Positions 12,616 to 25,662 of a DNA stretch of 64,000 nucleotides are shown here, one piece after another. The position numbers were made by a program, and so were the translations under genes. The stretch is taken from NCBI GenBank assembly GCA_947172415.1, contig OX359198.1:3255401-3319400 (forward strand), read 5' to 3'. The notes beneath the pieces are model-generated. The model made no database searches. It saw only the letters and a list, made by a program, of their open reading frames with translations, and was not told the origin of the DNA. The stretch's first letter is position 1, and each line of letters opens with the position of its first letter. This stretch comes from Chondrosia reniformis (Eukaryota > Porifera > Demospongiae > Chondrillida > Chondrillidae).

Positions 12616-15600
12616 CATCTAGAGCATAAAACTAGTATATACAATTTGTGCATACAACTGATTCATATTTAGTGCATACAACTAGTACATACAACTTGTA
12701 CATACAACTGATTCATATCTTGTGCATACAACTAGTACATACAGCTAGTGCATACAACTAGTACTTATAACTAGTTCACAAACATATAACTAGTACATGC
12801 AAATTGTAAATACAACTCAACTACTATATACAACTAGTTCATAAACTAGTACATACAACTAGTACATAAAACTAGTTTCTAGTACATACAACTAGTACCT
12901 TACTAGTACCTAGTATAACATGTACAAGAATCTACAACAAGTACATAAAACTAGTACATACAACTAGAACATACAACTAGTACAAAGCTAGTACGAACAA
13001 CTAGTATATACATACAAATAGAACACAAAACTAGTTCATACAATTTGTACATAGAACTACTACATACAACTACCACATACAACTAGTACCTACAACTAGT
13101 AAATATAGCTAGTACTAGTCCATACAACTAGTGAATACAACCAGTACTTGCAACTAGTACGTATAACTAGTACACACACCTACTACATATAACTCATACA
13201 TAAAAATTTAACTAGTACATATAAATAGTACATACGCATATTACATATAAGTAGTACATAAAACTAGTGCCTACAACTACAACCTAGTACATATAACTAG
13301 TTCATACAACTAATAATTAGAACATATAACTAGTACATACTTCTAATAAATACAACTAATACATACAACTAGCACCTACAACTAGTAAATATAACTATAT
13401 AGTAATAGTACTTACATCTAGTATGTGCAATTAGCATATACAACCAGTATATACATACAGCTAGTTCATACACATATATTTAGTGAATATATATAGTAAG
13501 TACAACTAGTACGTATAACTAGTACATACAACTACTACATATATCTAGTACATAAAACTAGTACATATATCTAGTACATACAAATATAACGAGTTCATAT
13601 AAGTAGTTCATACAACCAGTACATACAACTAGTGCTTATAAATAGTATATACAACTAGTACATACAACAATTACATTCAACTAGTGCATATAACTACTAC
13701 ATACAATTGGTACATATAAATAGTACAAACAACTAGTACCTACCTAGTAACTAGTATAACTAGTACTGGAACCTACAACTAGTATATACATCTGGTACAT
13801 ACATCAAGTGCATAGAATTAGTACACATAAATAGTACACACATAGTACATACAACTAGTGCATACAACTGGTACATATAAATAATAAATACAACTAATAC
13901 ATAGCTAGTACAAACACCTAGTGGATAAAACTTGTACATACAACTGGTTCATATCTAGTACACACAACTAGTACATACAACTAGTAAATATAACTAGTGC
14001 TAGTGCAGAAAACTAGTGTATACAACTAGTTCATAAAATTAGTACATACAACTAGTACATGCAACTAGTACATACAACTAGTACATATAACTAGTACACA
14101 TATATATAACCAGTACTAATACACAAACATATAACTAGTACATACACATATAACTGGTACTTATGAATAGTACATACCCATAGTACATACGAAGAGTTCA
14201 AAAAAATATTACATATAACTAGAAACTAGTACATACAAGTATTTCATAGAATGAGTACATAATACTAGAATGTACAACTTGTATATACAACTAGTAGATA
14301 GCTACTACATACAACTCTTATATACTTGCAACTAATACATACAACTCGCACATAACTAGTACATATAACTAGTACATACAACTAGTATCTAGTACAAAGA
14401 ACTAGTGCCTACCTAGGTCCTAGTAAAACTAGTATTTGAACCTATATTTAAAACATACAACTCATACATACAACTAGTACATACAACTATTACCTACATC
14501 TAGTACATATAAATAGTGCATGCATCTAGTACATACAAATATAACGAGTTCAGAGAAGTAGTTCATACAACCAGTACATACAACAATTACACTCAACTAG
14601 TACATATAACTACTACATATGAATAGTACTTATAAACATAACTAGTACATAACAATAGTACATACAACAAGTACAAAAAATTAGTTCCTTCCTAATACCT
14701 AGTATAACTTGTACTGGAAACTACAAGTAGTTCAAACAACAAGTACATACAACTAGTACATACAATTAGTCACTAGTACATACTACTAGCATATACAACT
14801 AGTACATACAATTACCCACAACTGTTACTTGCATGTAATACATATAATTACTACACACAACTAGTACGTACAACTAGTATATAGCACATAAAACTAGTAC
14901 TTCCCTGGTAATTAGCATAACTAGTATTAGAACCTACAAATAGGACATACATCTAGTACATAAAACTTCTTCATGCAACTACTACATACAACTTATACAT
15001 ACAACTAGTGCATGTAACTAGTACACACAACTACTACATATATCTAGTACATACAACTAGTACATACAACTAGTAAATACAACTGGTTCATATCTAGTAC
15101 ATACAACTACCACATACAACTAGTTCCTAAACCTAGTACCTACAACTAGTAAATATAACTAGTACTAGTACATACAACTAGTACATGCAATTAGTATATA
15201 CAGCAAGTACATACAGCTAATACATATAACTGGTACATACACATATAAATAGTACATATAGATAATACGATCAACTAGTACATATATCTAGTTCGTACAA
15301 ATATAACAAATACATATAAGCCGTACATACAACTAGTACAAAGGACTAGTACATACACATATATCTAGAAATTATAAATAGTTCATACAACTAGTGCATA
15401 CAGCTAGTGCATACAACTAGTAGAGATAACTAGTACACAAGCATATAACTAGTACATACACATATAACTGGTGCTTATAAATAGTACATACACATAGTAC
15501 ATGCACCTAGTACATACAACTAGTATATACAACTAGAAACTAGTATATACAACTAGCTCATAGAACGAGTACAGAATACTAGAACGTAAAACTTGTATGT

Positions 15601-16006
15601 ACAAATAGTAGATAGCTACTACATACAAGTAAAAGCAACTAGTACATTCACCTACTACATATAACTAGTACATACACATATATCCAATTATTATAAATAG
15701 TACGTGCAACTAGTACATACATCTAGTTCATAAAACTAGTACATACAACTAGTACATAGAACAAGTACCTTCCTAGTACCAAGTATAACTAGTACAAGAA
15801 CCTACAACTAGTACATTCAACTAGTACATACAACTAGAACACAGAACTAGTATATACATACAACTAGTACATATAACTAGTACACACACCTACTACATAT
15901 AACTAATACATAAAAATGTAACTAGTACATATAAATAGTACAAACACCTACTACATATAACTGATACATAAAAATATAACTAGTACATATAAATAATACA
16001 AACAGG

Positions 16007-16039
16007 GGACCCTTTAATAAAGTTCGGCAGCCATTTTTA
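16007..16039 (-). repeat. Stray 123-bp satellite fragment, left part
   Basis: GGGGACCCTTTAATAAAGTT and CGGCAGCCATTTTTA match the 123-bp satellite at 1-3437 in the same orientation. The unit is interrupted here by the element at 16040 and resumes at 16432. Confidence 0.85.
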
Positions 16040-16431
16040 GGGGCTGCCACAGGAAGCCCCCTCTATTGTTTTCATAACGCGATTTATGTATGGCTTCATG
16101 TTACGGATATATATACATATATATATATAATACGAGTTCATACGCAACTATTATAACACATTTTATACGTCGATAGATGTATAATATGAGTTCATATGCA
16201 ACTATTGTAACACTTAATTTATACGTCAATACATCGTTTTTGCAAATGGTGGCGTTCAGAAAGCTTTAGTTAACGAAGCTTTTCTGTCGCTATTTATCAT
16301 TTTTAGGACACTTAAGCGTCCTCAATCGTTAGGATTAAGAGTAATATGTCAAAGCCCAACGATGCGGCTAAGTAGTTTGAGTAAATTCGGGGGTCGGCAG
16401 CCCCACGAGTTTTTAAACTCGAACTACTTGT
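16040..16431 (+). mobile_element. Short non-autonomous element, copy 2 (GGGGYGCC family)
   Basis: Starts GGGGCTGCCACAGG and ends CTCGAACTACTTGT, matching the reversed element at 5705-6065. Inner inverted repeat: GGGGCTGCC at 16040-16048 and GGCAGCCCC at 16396-16404, followed by a small palindrome around CGAGTTTTTAAACTCG. It splits a 123-bp satellite unit between CCATTTTTA and TATCCTAGG, with a possible TA duplication. A direct repeat of about 65 bp (GAGTTCATACGCAACTATT and GAGTTCATATGCAACTATT) lies within it at about 16130-16240. No coding capacity. Confidence 0.75.
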
Positions 16432-16582
16432 TATCCTAGGAACAGTCTTCATTACATATATAGCCTATATGTTTGAAATCGGCAGCCATTTTAACTCCGA
16501 GATAAGTCGTAGGGCTTCGGGGACACTTTTATCGAGTTTGGCGGCCATTTTTATCCTAGGAACGGTCTTTGGTACGCTGGTT
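16432..16582 (-). repeat. Stray 123-bp satellite fragment, right part
   Basis: TATCCTAGGAACAGTCTTC, GAAATCGGCAGCCATTTT, GTCGTAGGGCTTCGGGGACA and TTGGCGGCCATTTTTATC follow the order of the 123-bp satellite. Together with 16007-16039 about 1.5 units are present, embedded in the 13-bp array and diverged from the main block. Confidence 0.85.
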
Positions 16583-19566
16583 CATTCAATTTGTACTTAC
16601 AATTAGTACCTATGACTAGAACATTCACATATAACTGGTACATATAAATAGTATATATAACAAGTACATCAAACTAGACCTCCAACTATTACAACTACTG
16701 AATATATCTAGTATTAGTACTAGTACATACAAGTAGTTCATAAAACTAGTATCTACAACTAGTAAATATTACTACTACTGGTACATATTAGAACTAGCAC
16801 ATGCAACTAGTACATAACTAATACATACAGTTAATACACACAACTAGTACACACAACTAATACATACAGTTAATACACACAACTAGTACACACAACTAGT
16901 ACATACCACTAGTTTATACAACTAATACATACAACTAATATATAACCAGTACATACAACTAGTACATAAAATTAGTTCATGCAATTAGAACATACAACTA
17001 ATACCTACAAATAGTAAATATAACCAGTGCTAGTACGTACAACTAGTACATACAACTAGTACATACATTAGTATATAACTAGTACATACAACTAGTACAT
17101 AAAACTAGTTCATACAATTACAACATACAACTACTACATACACTAGGACATACAACTAATACCTACAAGTAGTAAATATTACTTGTACTACTACATACAA
17201 CTAGTTCATACAACTATAACATTCAACTAGTACAGACAAGTTGTATGTACAACTAGTAAATATAACCAGTGCTAGTACGTACAACTAGTACATACAACTA
17301 GTGCCTACAGTTAGTATATATTACCTTTACTTGTACATTCGACTAGTTAATCCTACTAGTACATACAACTATTACAAACAACTAGTATCATAAATAGTAC
17401 ATACAACTGGTACATACAACTATTATATACAATTAGTACATGCAACTATTACATTTGACAAGTACATATAAGTAGTACCTACAAATATTTAATATAACTA
17501 GTACTTGTACATTCAACTAATACCTACTTAATATCTGGTATAACTAGTACTAGTACATACAACTAGTTTATAAAACTAGAAAATATAGCTAGTACTAACA
17601 TCTAGTATATACAACTAGTACATACAACTATTACACACAACTAGTAAATTCTACTAGTACGTATAACAAGTACAAACAAGTAATACATATAACTAGTAAA
17701 TACAACTAGTACATACAACTAGCACATACAACTAGGCTAACAACTACTTCATACAACTTGTATTTACAACTAGTACCTAGGATTGAAACATACACAAAAA
17801 ATTAGTACATATAAATAGTACTTACAACTAGGACATTAAACTAGAACTCCAACTAGTATTACATTTTACTAGTGCCTACATAGTAAATAGATTAACTAGT
17901 ACTCAAGCTTACTAGTACTAGTACATACAACTAGTCAATACACAGCCTATATTAGTACATATAATTTGTACCTACAACTAGTAAATATAACTAGTACTAG
18001 TACATACAACTAGTTAATAAAATGTATAGAAAATATAACTAGTACAAACACCGAGTACATACAACTAGTACATACAACTAGTACATACAACTTGTACATA
18101 CAACTATGACATATATATAACTAGAACATGCACATATAACTAGTATATAAAACTAGTACATAGAACTAGTACACACAGGTAGCAATGAGTACACACTACT
18201 AGTACATAGAACTAGAACATACAACTAGTACATAGAACTAGAACATACAACTAGTACATGCAACTTGTACATACAACTATGACATATATATAACTAGAAC
18301 ATGCACATATAACTAGTATATTAAACTAGTACATAGAACTACTACACACAGGTAGCAATGAGTACACACTACTAGTACATAGAACTAGAACATACGACTT
18401 GTACATAGAACTAGTACATACGACTTGTACATACAACTAGTAGACACAACTAGTACATACAACTAGTACATATAACTAGTTCATACAACTAGTACACACA
18501 ACTAGTATACACAATCAGTGTATACAACCAGTACATTCAACTAGTCCTAATACTAGTTCATATAACTAGTACTAGAAAGTACTTCCATTAAGTACATACA
18601 ACTAGTTCATACAATTAGAACAAACAAGTAGTACATTAACCTAGTACAGAGAACTAGTTCATAGAAGGACTACATAAAACTGATACATACAACTAGTACA
18701 TGCAACTAGTACATAATAATTAGTACATAAAAATAGTGCATATAACTAGAACATAGGACTTTCAACTAGTACTTACAACTAGCAAACATAACTTGTATAT
18801 ACTACTTGCACATACAAAAAGTACATACAATTAGTACCTACAATTAGTATATATAACCAGTACTAGAACATAAAACTACAACGTACAACTGGTACATACA
18901 ACTAGTAACGGGTACTTACAAATAGTACATAGAACTAGTACATACAACTTGTACATACAATTAGTACGTACATCGATTACGTACAATTTGTACTACAACT
19001 AGTTCATATAACTAGTATATACAACTCAAACATAGAACTAGTATATTCAAATAGTATCTATAATTAGTAAATTTAACTAGTTCTAGTATATAAACTAATA
19101 CATTGAACTAGTACATACACGTAGCAACGAGTACATACAACTATATAATACCTACAACTGGTTCATACAACTAGTAACAAGTACATACAACCAGTAATTA
19201 GTAAATACAAGTAGCAACGAGTACATACAATTAGTACCTAAAACTAGTAAATATAACTAGTTCTTGTACAAACAACTGGTAAAGTACATACAATTTGTAC
19301 ATACAACTAATACATATAACTAGTACATACAACAATTACCCACAACTTGTCCATACATCTAATACATATAATTAGATCATACAACCAGTACGTACAACTA
19401 GTATTATGCACATACAACTAGTACTTCCCTAGTACATAGTATCAATAGCATTAGAACCTACAACTAGAACATACAAATAGTGCACACAACTAGTATATAT
19501 AACCAATAGGTACAACTAGCACATATAACTGGTCCACCAAAACTACTACAAATAACTAATACATGT
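16583..19566 (+). repeat. 13-bp array, left arm, last block before the flip
   Basis: Degenerate ACTAGTACATACA units. It holds second copies of segmental duplications A (about 17060-17540) and B (about 17650-19566), and a local tandem duplication of about 180 bp near 18080-18360 marked by ACTATGACATATATATAAC. No gene is visible. Confidence 0.93.
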
Positions 19567-19575
19567 ACATAGTTG
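19560..19575. other. Head-to-head orientation switch of the 13-bp array
   Basis: To the left every unit reads ACTAGTACATACA; to the right every unit reads TGTATGTACTAGT. The change takes place within ATGTACAT (19563-19570), an 8-bp perfect palindrome. Up to here the left matches 12600 (AACTAATACATGTA) and from AGTTGAATGTAC the right matches 36420, so the junction is defined to a few bases. Confidence 0.9.
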
Positions 19576-20092
19576 AATGTACTAAATTTATGTACTAGTT
19601 GTACGTACTAGTAAGTGCTTGCATGTACTAGTTGTATTAATTAGTTGTTTGTAGTTATATGTACTAGTTGTATGTGCTAATTGTGAATATATAATTGTTG
19701 TATGTACTAGTCATATGTACTAGTTGTATATACTAATGGTATGTACTAGATGTATGTACTAGTAGGTAATTACATGGCATGGTTGAATGTACTAGTTGTT
19801 TATACTAATTTTATGTACTAGCTCCATGTACTAGTTGTATGTACTAGTCGTAAGTAGTATTTGTTTGATCTAGTTTTATGTAGGTATGTGTACCACTGCT
19901 ATGTACTAGTTACATTTACTAAGTATAGTTACTGATTGTATGTACTACTTGTATATACTAGTGGTGTGAATTTCTGTATGTACTAGTTACATACACTAGT
20001 TGTAGTTACTGGTCGTATGTACAAGTTGTTTGTACTAGATTTATGTACTAATGTATAGATATATGTAGTAGTTATATGTACTAGATCTATGT
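19571..20092 (-). repeat. 13-bp array, right arm, start
   Basis: TGTATGTACTAGT units, the reverse complement of the left arm. It aligns with 36420-36939 of the next HOR unit with few differences. Confidence 0.93.
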
Positions 20093-20222
20093 ATCTTTGT
20101 AAAGATTCATTGGCAGAGAGAAGAGTCCACTAAACTTTGTTTCTAGACACTCCCAAAGTCGCAAGATAAACCGTTACAAAGATAAGTTCGGCGCATTTAG
20201 AAGATTCCATTCTAGATCTGTG
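20093..20222. other. HOR island (iii), copy 1
   Basis: About 130 bp of non-13-bp sequence beginning ATCTTTGTAAAGATTC. ATCTTTGTAA (20093-20102) and TTACAAAGAT (20174-20183) are inverted repeats, suggesting a small inserted element. It is repeated at 36940, 46190 and 55428. No coding potential or known RNA fold was recognised. Confidence 0.85.
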
Positions 20223-23200
20223 TACTAGGTTTATGTACTAGTTGTATGTACTAGTTGTATATATGTTCTAGTTAGTAGTTGTATGTGCTAGTTATATGCA
20301 CTAATTGTATGTACTAGCTGTATGTACTAGTTGTATGTATTAATTGTATGTATTAGTAACAATCTGAATTTACTAGTTGAATATACTAGTTGTATGTAGT
20401 AGTTGTGTGTAATTGTTGTATGTACTAAGTATATGTACTAGTTTTATGTACTAATTTTATGTCCTAGTTGTATGTGTACTAGTTCTATGTACTAGCTGTA
20501 TTCTCTAGTTGTATGTACTACTAGTAACAATCTGTATTTACTGATTGTATGTACTATTTGTATGTACAAGTTGTCTTTGCAAGGTATTTGTACTGGTTAT
20601 ATGTACTAGTTCTAAATACTACTTATAGAACTAGTTGCATGCACTATTTGCATTTAGTAGTTGTATGTATATATATACTAGTAACCAGTTGTATGTTGTT
20701 AGTTGTACGTACTTGTTGTGTGTACTAGTTGTAGGAACTAGTCGTATGTACTAGTTGTATGAACTAGTAATTAGTTGTATATAATAGTTAGATATACTAG
20801 CTGTATGTACTACTAGTAACAATCTGTATTTAATACTTGTATGTACTAATTGTATGTACAAGTTGTAAGAGCAAGTTATATATACTAGTTATATGTACCA
20901 GTTCTATGTACTACTTATATTTACTAGTTGTAGTTACTAGTTGTATGTACTAGTTGTATGTACTAGTAACTAGTTGTATGTATTAATTGTATGTACTAGT
21001 TATATGAACTAGTTGTAAGAGCTAGTTATTGTATGTACTAGTTGTATGTACTAGTAACTAGTTGTATGTACTAGTTAGATATACTAGTTGTATGTACTAG
21101 TTCCTAGTTGTATGTACTAGTTAGATATACTAGTTGTATCTACTAGTTGTTTATAATAGTAACTAGTTGTATGTACTAGTTAGATATACTAGTTTTATGT
21201 ACTAGTTGTTCGTACTAGTTAGTTGCATGTCCTAGTTGTAGATAGTAGTTGCATGTACTAGTAACTAGTTGAATGGACTAGTTATATGTACTAGTGGTAT
21301 TTACTAGTTGTATACACTAGTTGTATATACCATTTCTATGCACTATTTCTATGTACTAGTTGTAATAGTTGTATGTACTAGTAACTAGTTGAATGGACTA
21401 GTTATATGTACTAGTGGTATTTACTAGGTGTATGAAGTAGTTGTATGTATTAGTAACAATAAGTATTTAATACTTGAATGTACTAGTTGTATGTACTAGT
21501 TAGATGTATTAGTTGCATGTACTAGTTGTATGTACTATTTGTATGTACTATTAGCCATCTGTGTGTACTATTTGTATGCCCTAGTTGTATGTATTAGTTG
21601 TATGTACTAGTTGTATATACAAGTTATATGTACTGGCTATATGAACTAGTTCTATATAATACTTATTGTACTAGTTGTTAGTACTAGTTGTATGGAGTAG
21701 TTGTATGTTCTATTTGTGTGTAGTAGTAACTAGTTGTATGTACTAGTTATATGTACTCATTGTATGTACTAGCTGTATGTACTAGTTGTATGTACTAATT
21801 GTTTATTATACTTGTATGTAAAAGTTGAATTTACTAGTAACTAGTTGTATATACTACTTGTAAGTACTAGTTGTGTGTACATGTTATATGTACTAGTTGT
21901 ATGTACTAGTTATAGTAATAGTTGTACGTACTAATTGAATGCACTATTTGTATATTCTAGTTGTATGTACTAGTTGTATGTAGTAGTAACTAGTTATATG
22001 CAGTAGTTATATGTACTATTTGTATATAATAGCTTTATGTACTAGTTGAATGTACTAGTAACAAACTGTATTTACTACTTGTATATACTAGTTGTATGAA
22101 CTAGTTTTATATAGTTATATGTACTAAATATATATTCTAGTTATATTTACTAATTGTAGTTACTAGTTGTAGGGACTAGTTGTATGTACTAGTTGTATGT
22201 ACTAGTTAGATATACTAGTTGTATATACTAGTTCTATATATTAGTCCTATGTACTAGTTATATCTTCTAGTTGCATGTACTAGTTGTATGTACTAGTAAC
22301 TAGTTGAATGTACTGGTTATATGTAGTAGTTGTATGTACTAGTTGTACAAACTAGTTGTATGTACTAGTAACACTCTGCATTTAATACTTGTATGTCCTA
22401 GTTGTATGTACTAGTTGTATTTACCAGTTGTAGTTACTATTTGTATATACTAGTTGTATGTACTACTTGTATGTACTACTTGTATGTACTAGTTGTGTGC
22501 AATTGTTCTATGTATACTTATTTGTACTAGTTGTATATACTAACTTTTAGGTACTAATTATATGTACTAATTGTATGTACTAATTGTGTGTAATAGTTGT
22601 GTGTTCTAGTTATTTGTACTAGTTATTTGTACTAGTTGTAGTTATTAGTTGTAACAATTGTATGTACTAGTTGCTTTTATTAGTAACTATCTGTATGTCC
22701 TAGTTGTATGTACTAGTTTTATGTCCTAGTTGTAGGACTAGTTGTATGTACTAGTTGTATGTACTGGTAGTTGTTCTAGTTTATGTACTATTTATATGAA
22801 CTAGTTATATGTATATGTATTGGTTAAATATAATAATTGTATGTACTAGTTATATGTACTCGTTATATGTACTAGGTCTATGGACTAGTTGTAGTTCTAG
22901 TTGTATTTACTAGTTGTATGTACTAGTCGTATGTACTAGTTGTATGTACTAGTTGTTTGTACTCATTGAATGTACTATTTAAATGTACAATGCAGTTGTA
23001 TGTACTAGTTGTAAGTACACACTAATAGTTGCTTGTTCTAGTTGTATGCACTAGCATTTGTTGTATTTACTAGTTGGAGGTTCTATTTGTATTTACTCAA
23101 TTGTAAGTAATGGTTGCATGTTGTAATTATTTGTAGTAATTTTAGGTACTACTTTTGTGCTAGTTGTATGTTCTGATCGTATGTAATAGTTTTATGTACT

Positions 23201-24980
23201 TGTTATATATATTAGTTGCATGTATAAACTAGTTCTATGTACTAGTAGTATGTTCTAGTTTTATGTATTATATATAAGTACTAGTTATATGTATAAGTAC
23301 TGGTTGCATACACCAGTTGGATGTATTAGTTATATGTACTAGTTATATGTACTGGTCATATGTACTGGGTATATGTACTAGCTCTATGCCTTAGTGTTAG
23401 TACTAGTTGTATGTACAAGAAACTATCTGTATGTCTTAGTTGTATGTACTAGCAGGCTAGTTGTATATAGTTATATGTACTAGTTGTATGTACTAGTTAT
23501 TATGTACTAGTTGTACCTACTAGTTCTATGTACTAGTTCTATGTACTAGTTCTATGTATTAGTAACTATCTGGATGTACTAATTGTAGGCACTAGAAGTA
23601 TGTACTAGTGGTATATAGGTATACGTTCTACTTGTATGTTCTAGTTGTACGTAATTGTTGTATGTACTATTTATATTTACTAGTTGTATGTACCAGTTGA
23701 AGTCCTAGTTGTATGTACTAATAACTAGTATTTGTACTAGTTATATGTACAAGTTGTATGTACTAGTTGTATGTACTAGTTATATGTACTAGTGGTATTT
23801 ACTAATTGTATGTACTAGTTGTATGTACTAGAAACAATCTGTACTTACTAGTTGTATGTACTAGTTGTATATACTAGTTCTAGGTAATAGATCTATGTAC
23901 TAGTTGTATATACTAGTTCTAGGTGATAAATCTATGTACTAGTTGCAAATACTTGTTGTATGTACTAGTTGTATGTACTAGTTTTATATACTAGTTCTAG
24001 GTAATAGATCTATGTACTAGTTCTAGGTAATAGATCTATGTACTAGTTGTATATACTAGTTGTATGTACTAGTTGTATGTACTAGTAACTAGTTGTATGA
24101 GCTAGTTATATGTACTAGTTGTATGTACTACTTGTATGTACTAGTTGTATTTACTGGTTACATGGACTAGTTGTATTTACTAGTTATATGTACGGGTTAT
24201 ATGTACAAGTTCTATGTATTAGTTCTATGTACCAGTTGTATGGACTAGTCGCATGAACTAGGCGTATGTACTAGTTGTATGTACTAGTTGTATGTACTAC
24301 TTGTATGTACTAGTTGTATGTACTAGTAAGTCAATGTATGTACTAAATGTGCATAGCGGATGACTGTAGTAGTAACCAGTTGTATGAAATAGTTGTATGT
24401 ATTAGTTCTTTGTACTAGTTATAGTAATAGTTGTTCGTATTAATTGAATGTACTATTTGTATATACTAGTTGTGTGTACTAGTTGTATGTGCTATTAACT
24501 AGTTGTATGCCATAGTTATATTTACTATTTGTATATAGTAGTTTAATGTACTATTTGAATGTACTAGTAACAATCTGTATTTACTACTTGTAAATACCAA
24601 CTGTATGTACTAGATGTATGTAATTATATGTACTAAATATATATACCAGTTATATTTAGTAGTTGAAGTGACTAGTTGTATGTACTAGTTGTAGGGACTA
24701 GTTGTATGTGCTAGTAACTAGTAGTATGGGCTAGTATCTAGTTGTATATGTACTAGTTAGATATACTAGTTGTATGTACTAGTAACTATCTGTGTGTACT
24801 AATTTGTTGTACTATTTGTGTGTACTAGTTGTATGCAGATATATGTACTACTTTTATGTATTAGACGTGTGAAATGGTTGTATGTACTTATTATATTTAC
24901 TAGTAGTAGTTATTAGTTGTATGTACTAGTTGTATTTACTAGTTGTATGTTCTAGTTGTATATACTAGTTCCATATACTA
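20223..24980 (-). repeat. 13-bp array, right arm
   Basis: About 4.8 kb of TGTATGTACTAGT units with the right-arm signature CTAGTAACTAGTTG and periodic AGTAACAATCTGTATTTACT. No gene is visible. Confidence 0.95.
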
Positions 24981-25260
24981 GACCAGAGATCATCCACAAA
25001 ATCAGCTTCAGAGAAATGCTTAAATGATTGAACATCGAGCAGGTTTAGTGACAGGAAGGGCAAGATCTAGAAGGATAGGAAGATGATTGGAGATAACACA
25101 GTCAAGTACCATTGATTTGGAGATTGGGACATCGGGCGTGGTAAGGAAGAAGTCAATGAAAGAATTGGAAGATTCAGAGATTCTTGTAGGCTGGGAGATA
25201 GGTTGAATTAAGGAGTGGAAACTAGGAAGCCATACAAAAGTTTAGTGTTAGCTTTCGCCA
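24981..25260 (-). pseudogene. HOR island (i), copy 1: LINE endonuclease fossil
   Basis: Translated on the minus strand, the island reads LIQPISQPTRISESSNSF, then IDFFLTT, then VLDCVISNHLPILLDLALP. This is the C-terminal pattern of an apurinic-type endonuclease domain of CR1/L2/Jockey-like non-LTR retrotransposons (family pattern: QPTR-TESS--IDHIFTN---V--G-(I)SDHLPI). The catalytic SDH is SNH here. A frameshift separates an upstream LLYGFLVSTP segment from this frame, and an in-frame stop follows. It covers only about 90 codons, with no reverse transcriptase nearby, so it is a dead fragment captured by the array and copied with the HOR. Confidence 0.75.
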
Positions 25261-25654
25261 AGTACTAGTTGTATGTACTAGTAAGTAGTTGTATGTAGTA
25301 GTTATATATACTAATTTTATGTACTAGCTGTATATACTAGTTCTATGCACTAGTTGTATGTTATAGTTGTATGTACTAGTTGTATGTACTAGTTATTTGT
25401 ACTAGATGTATGTACTAGTTGGATGGAATAGGTGTAAGTAATAGTAACAATATGTATTTACTAATTGTATGTACTAGTATGTACTAGTTGTATGTAGTTA
25501 TATGTACTAATTTTATGTACTAGTTGTGTGTAATTGTTGTATGTACTAGTTATATGTACTAGTTGTATGAAATAATTTTATGTACTAGTTGTATGTACTA
25601 GTAAGTAGTTGTATGAACTAGTTGTATGTACTAGTAAGTAATTGTATGTACTAC
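25261..25654 (-). repeat. 13-bp array between islands (i) and (ii), copy 1
   Basis: About 390 bp of TGTATGTACTAGT units with no coding content. The same spacer recurs in the later HOR units without length change. Confidence 0.92.
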
Positions 25655-25662
25655 GCATGTGT

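Larger units (their letters stand above)
6066..16006 (+). repeat. 13-bp array, left arm, main block
   Basis: About 9.9 kb of degenerate ACTAGTACATACA units, roughly 760 by length. The + strand is strongly A/C-rich. A frequent local signature is a half-unit slip, ACTAGTACTAGTACATAC, following ACTAGTAAATATA. I see no gene in it. Local tandem duplications and larger segmental duplications are listed separately. Confidence 0.95.

Noticed and set aside
5425-19566. CRISPR-like array of short repeats
   Set aside because: Repeats are contiguous 13-bp degenerate units with no spacers, in clearly eukaryotic DNA.
19560-19575. Flip as a large perfect palindrome of the two arms
   Set aside because: Only a few bases around ATGTACAT pair well; beyond that the arms carry different variant orders.
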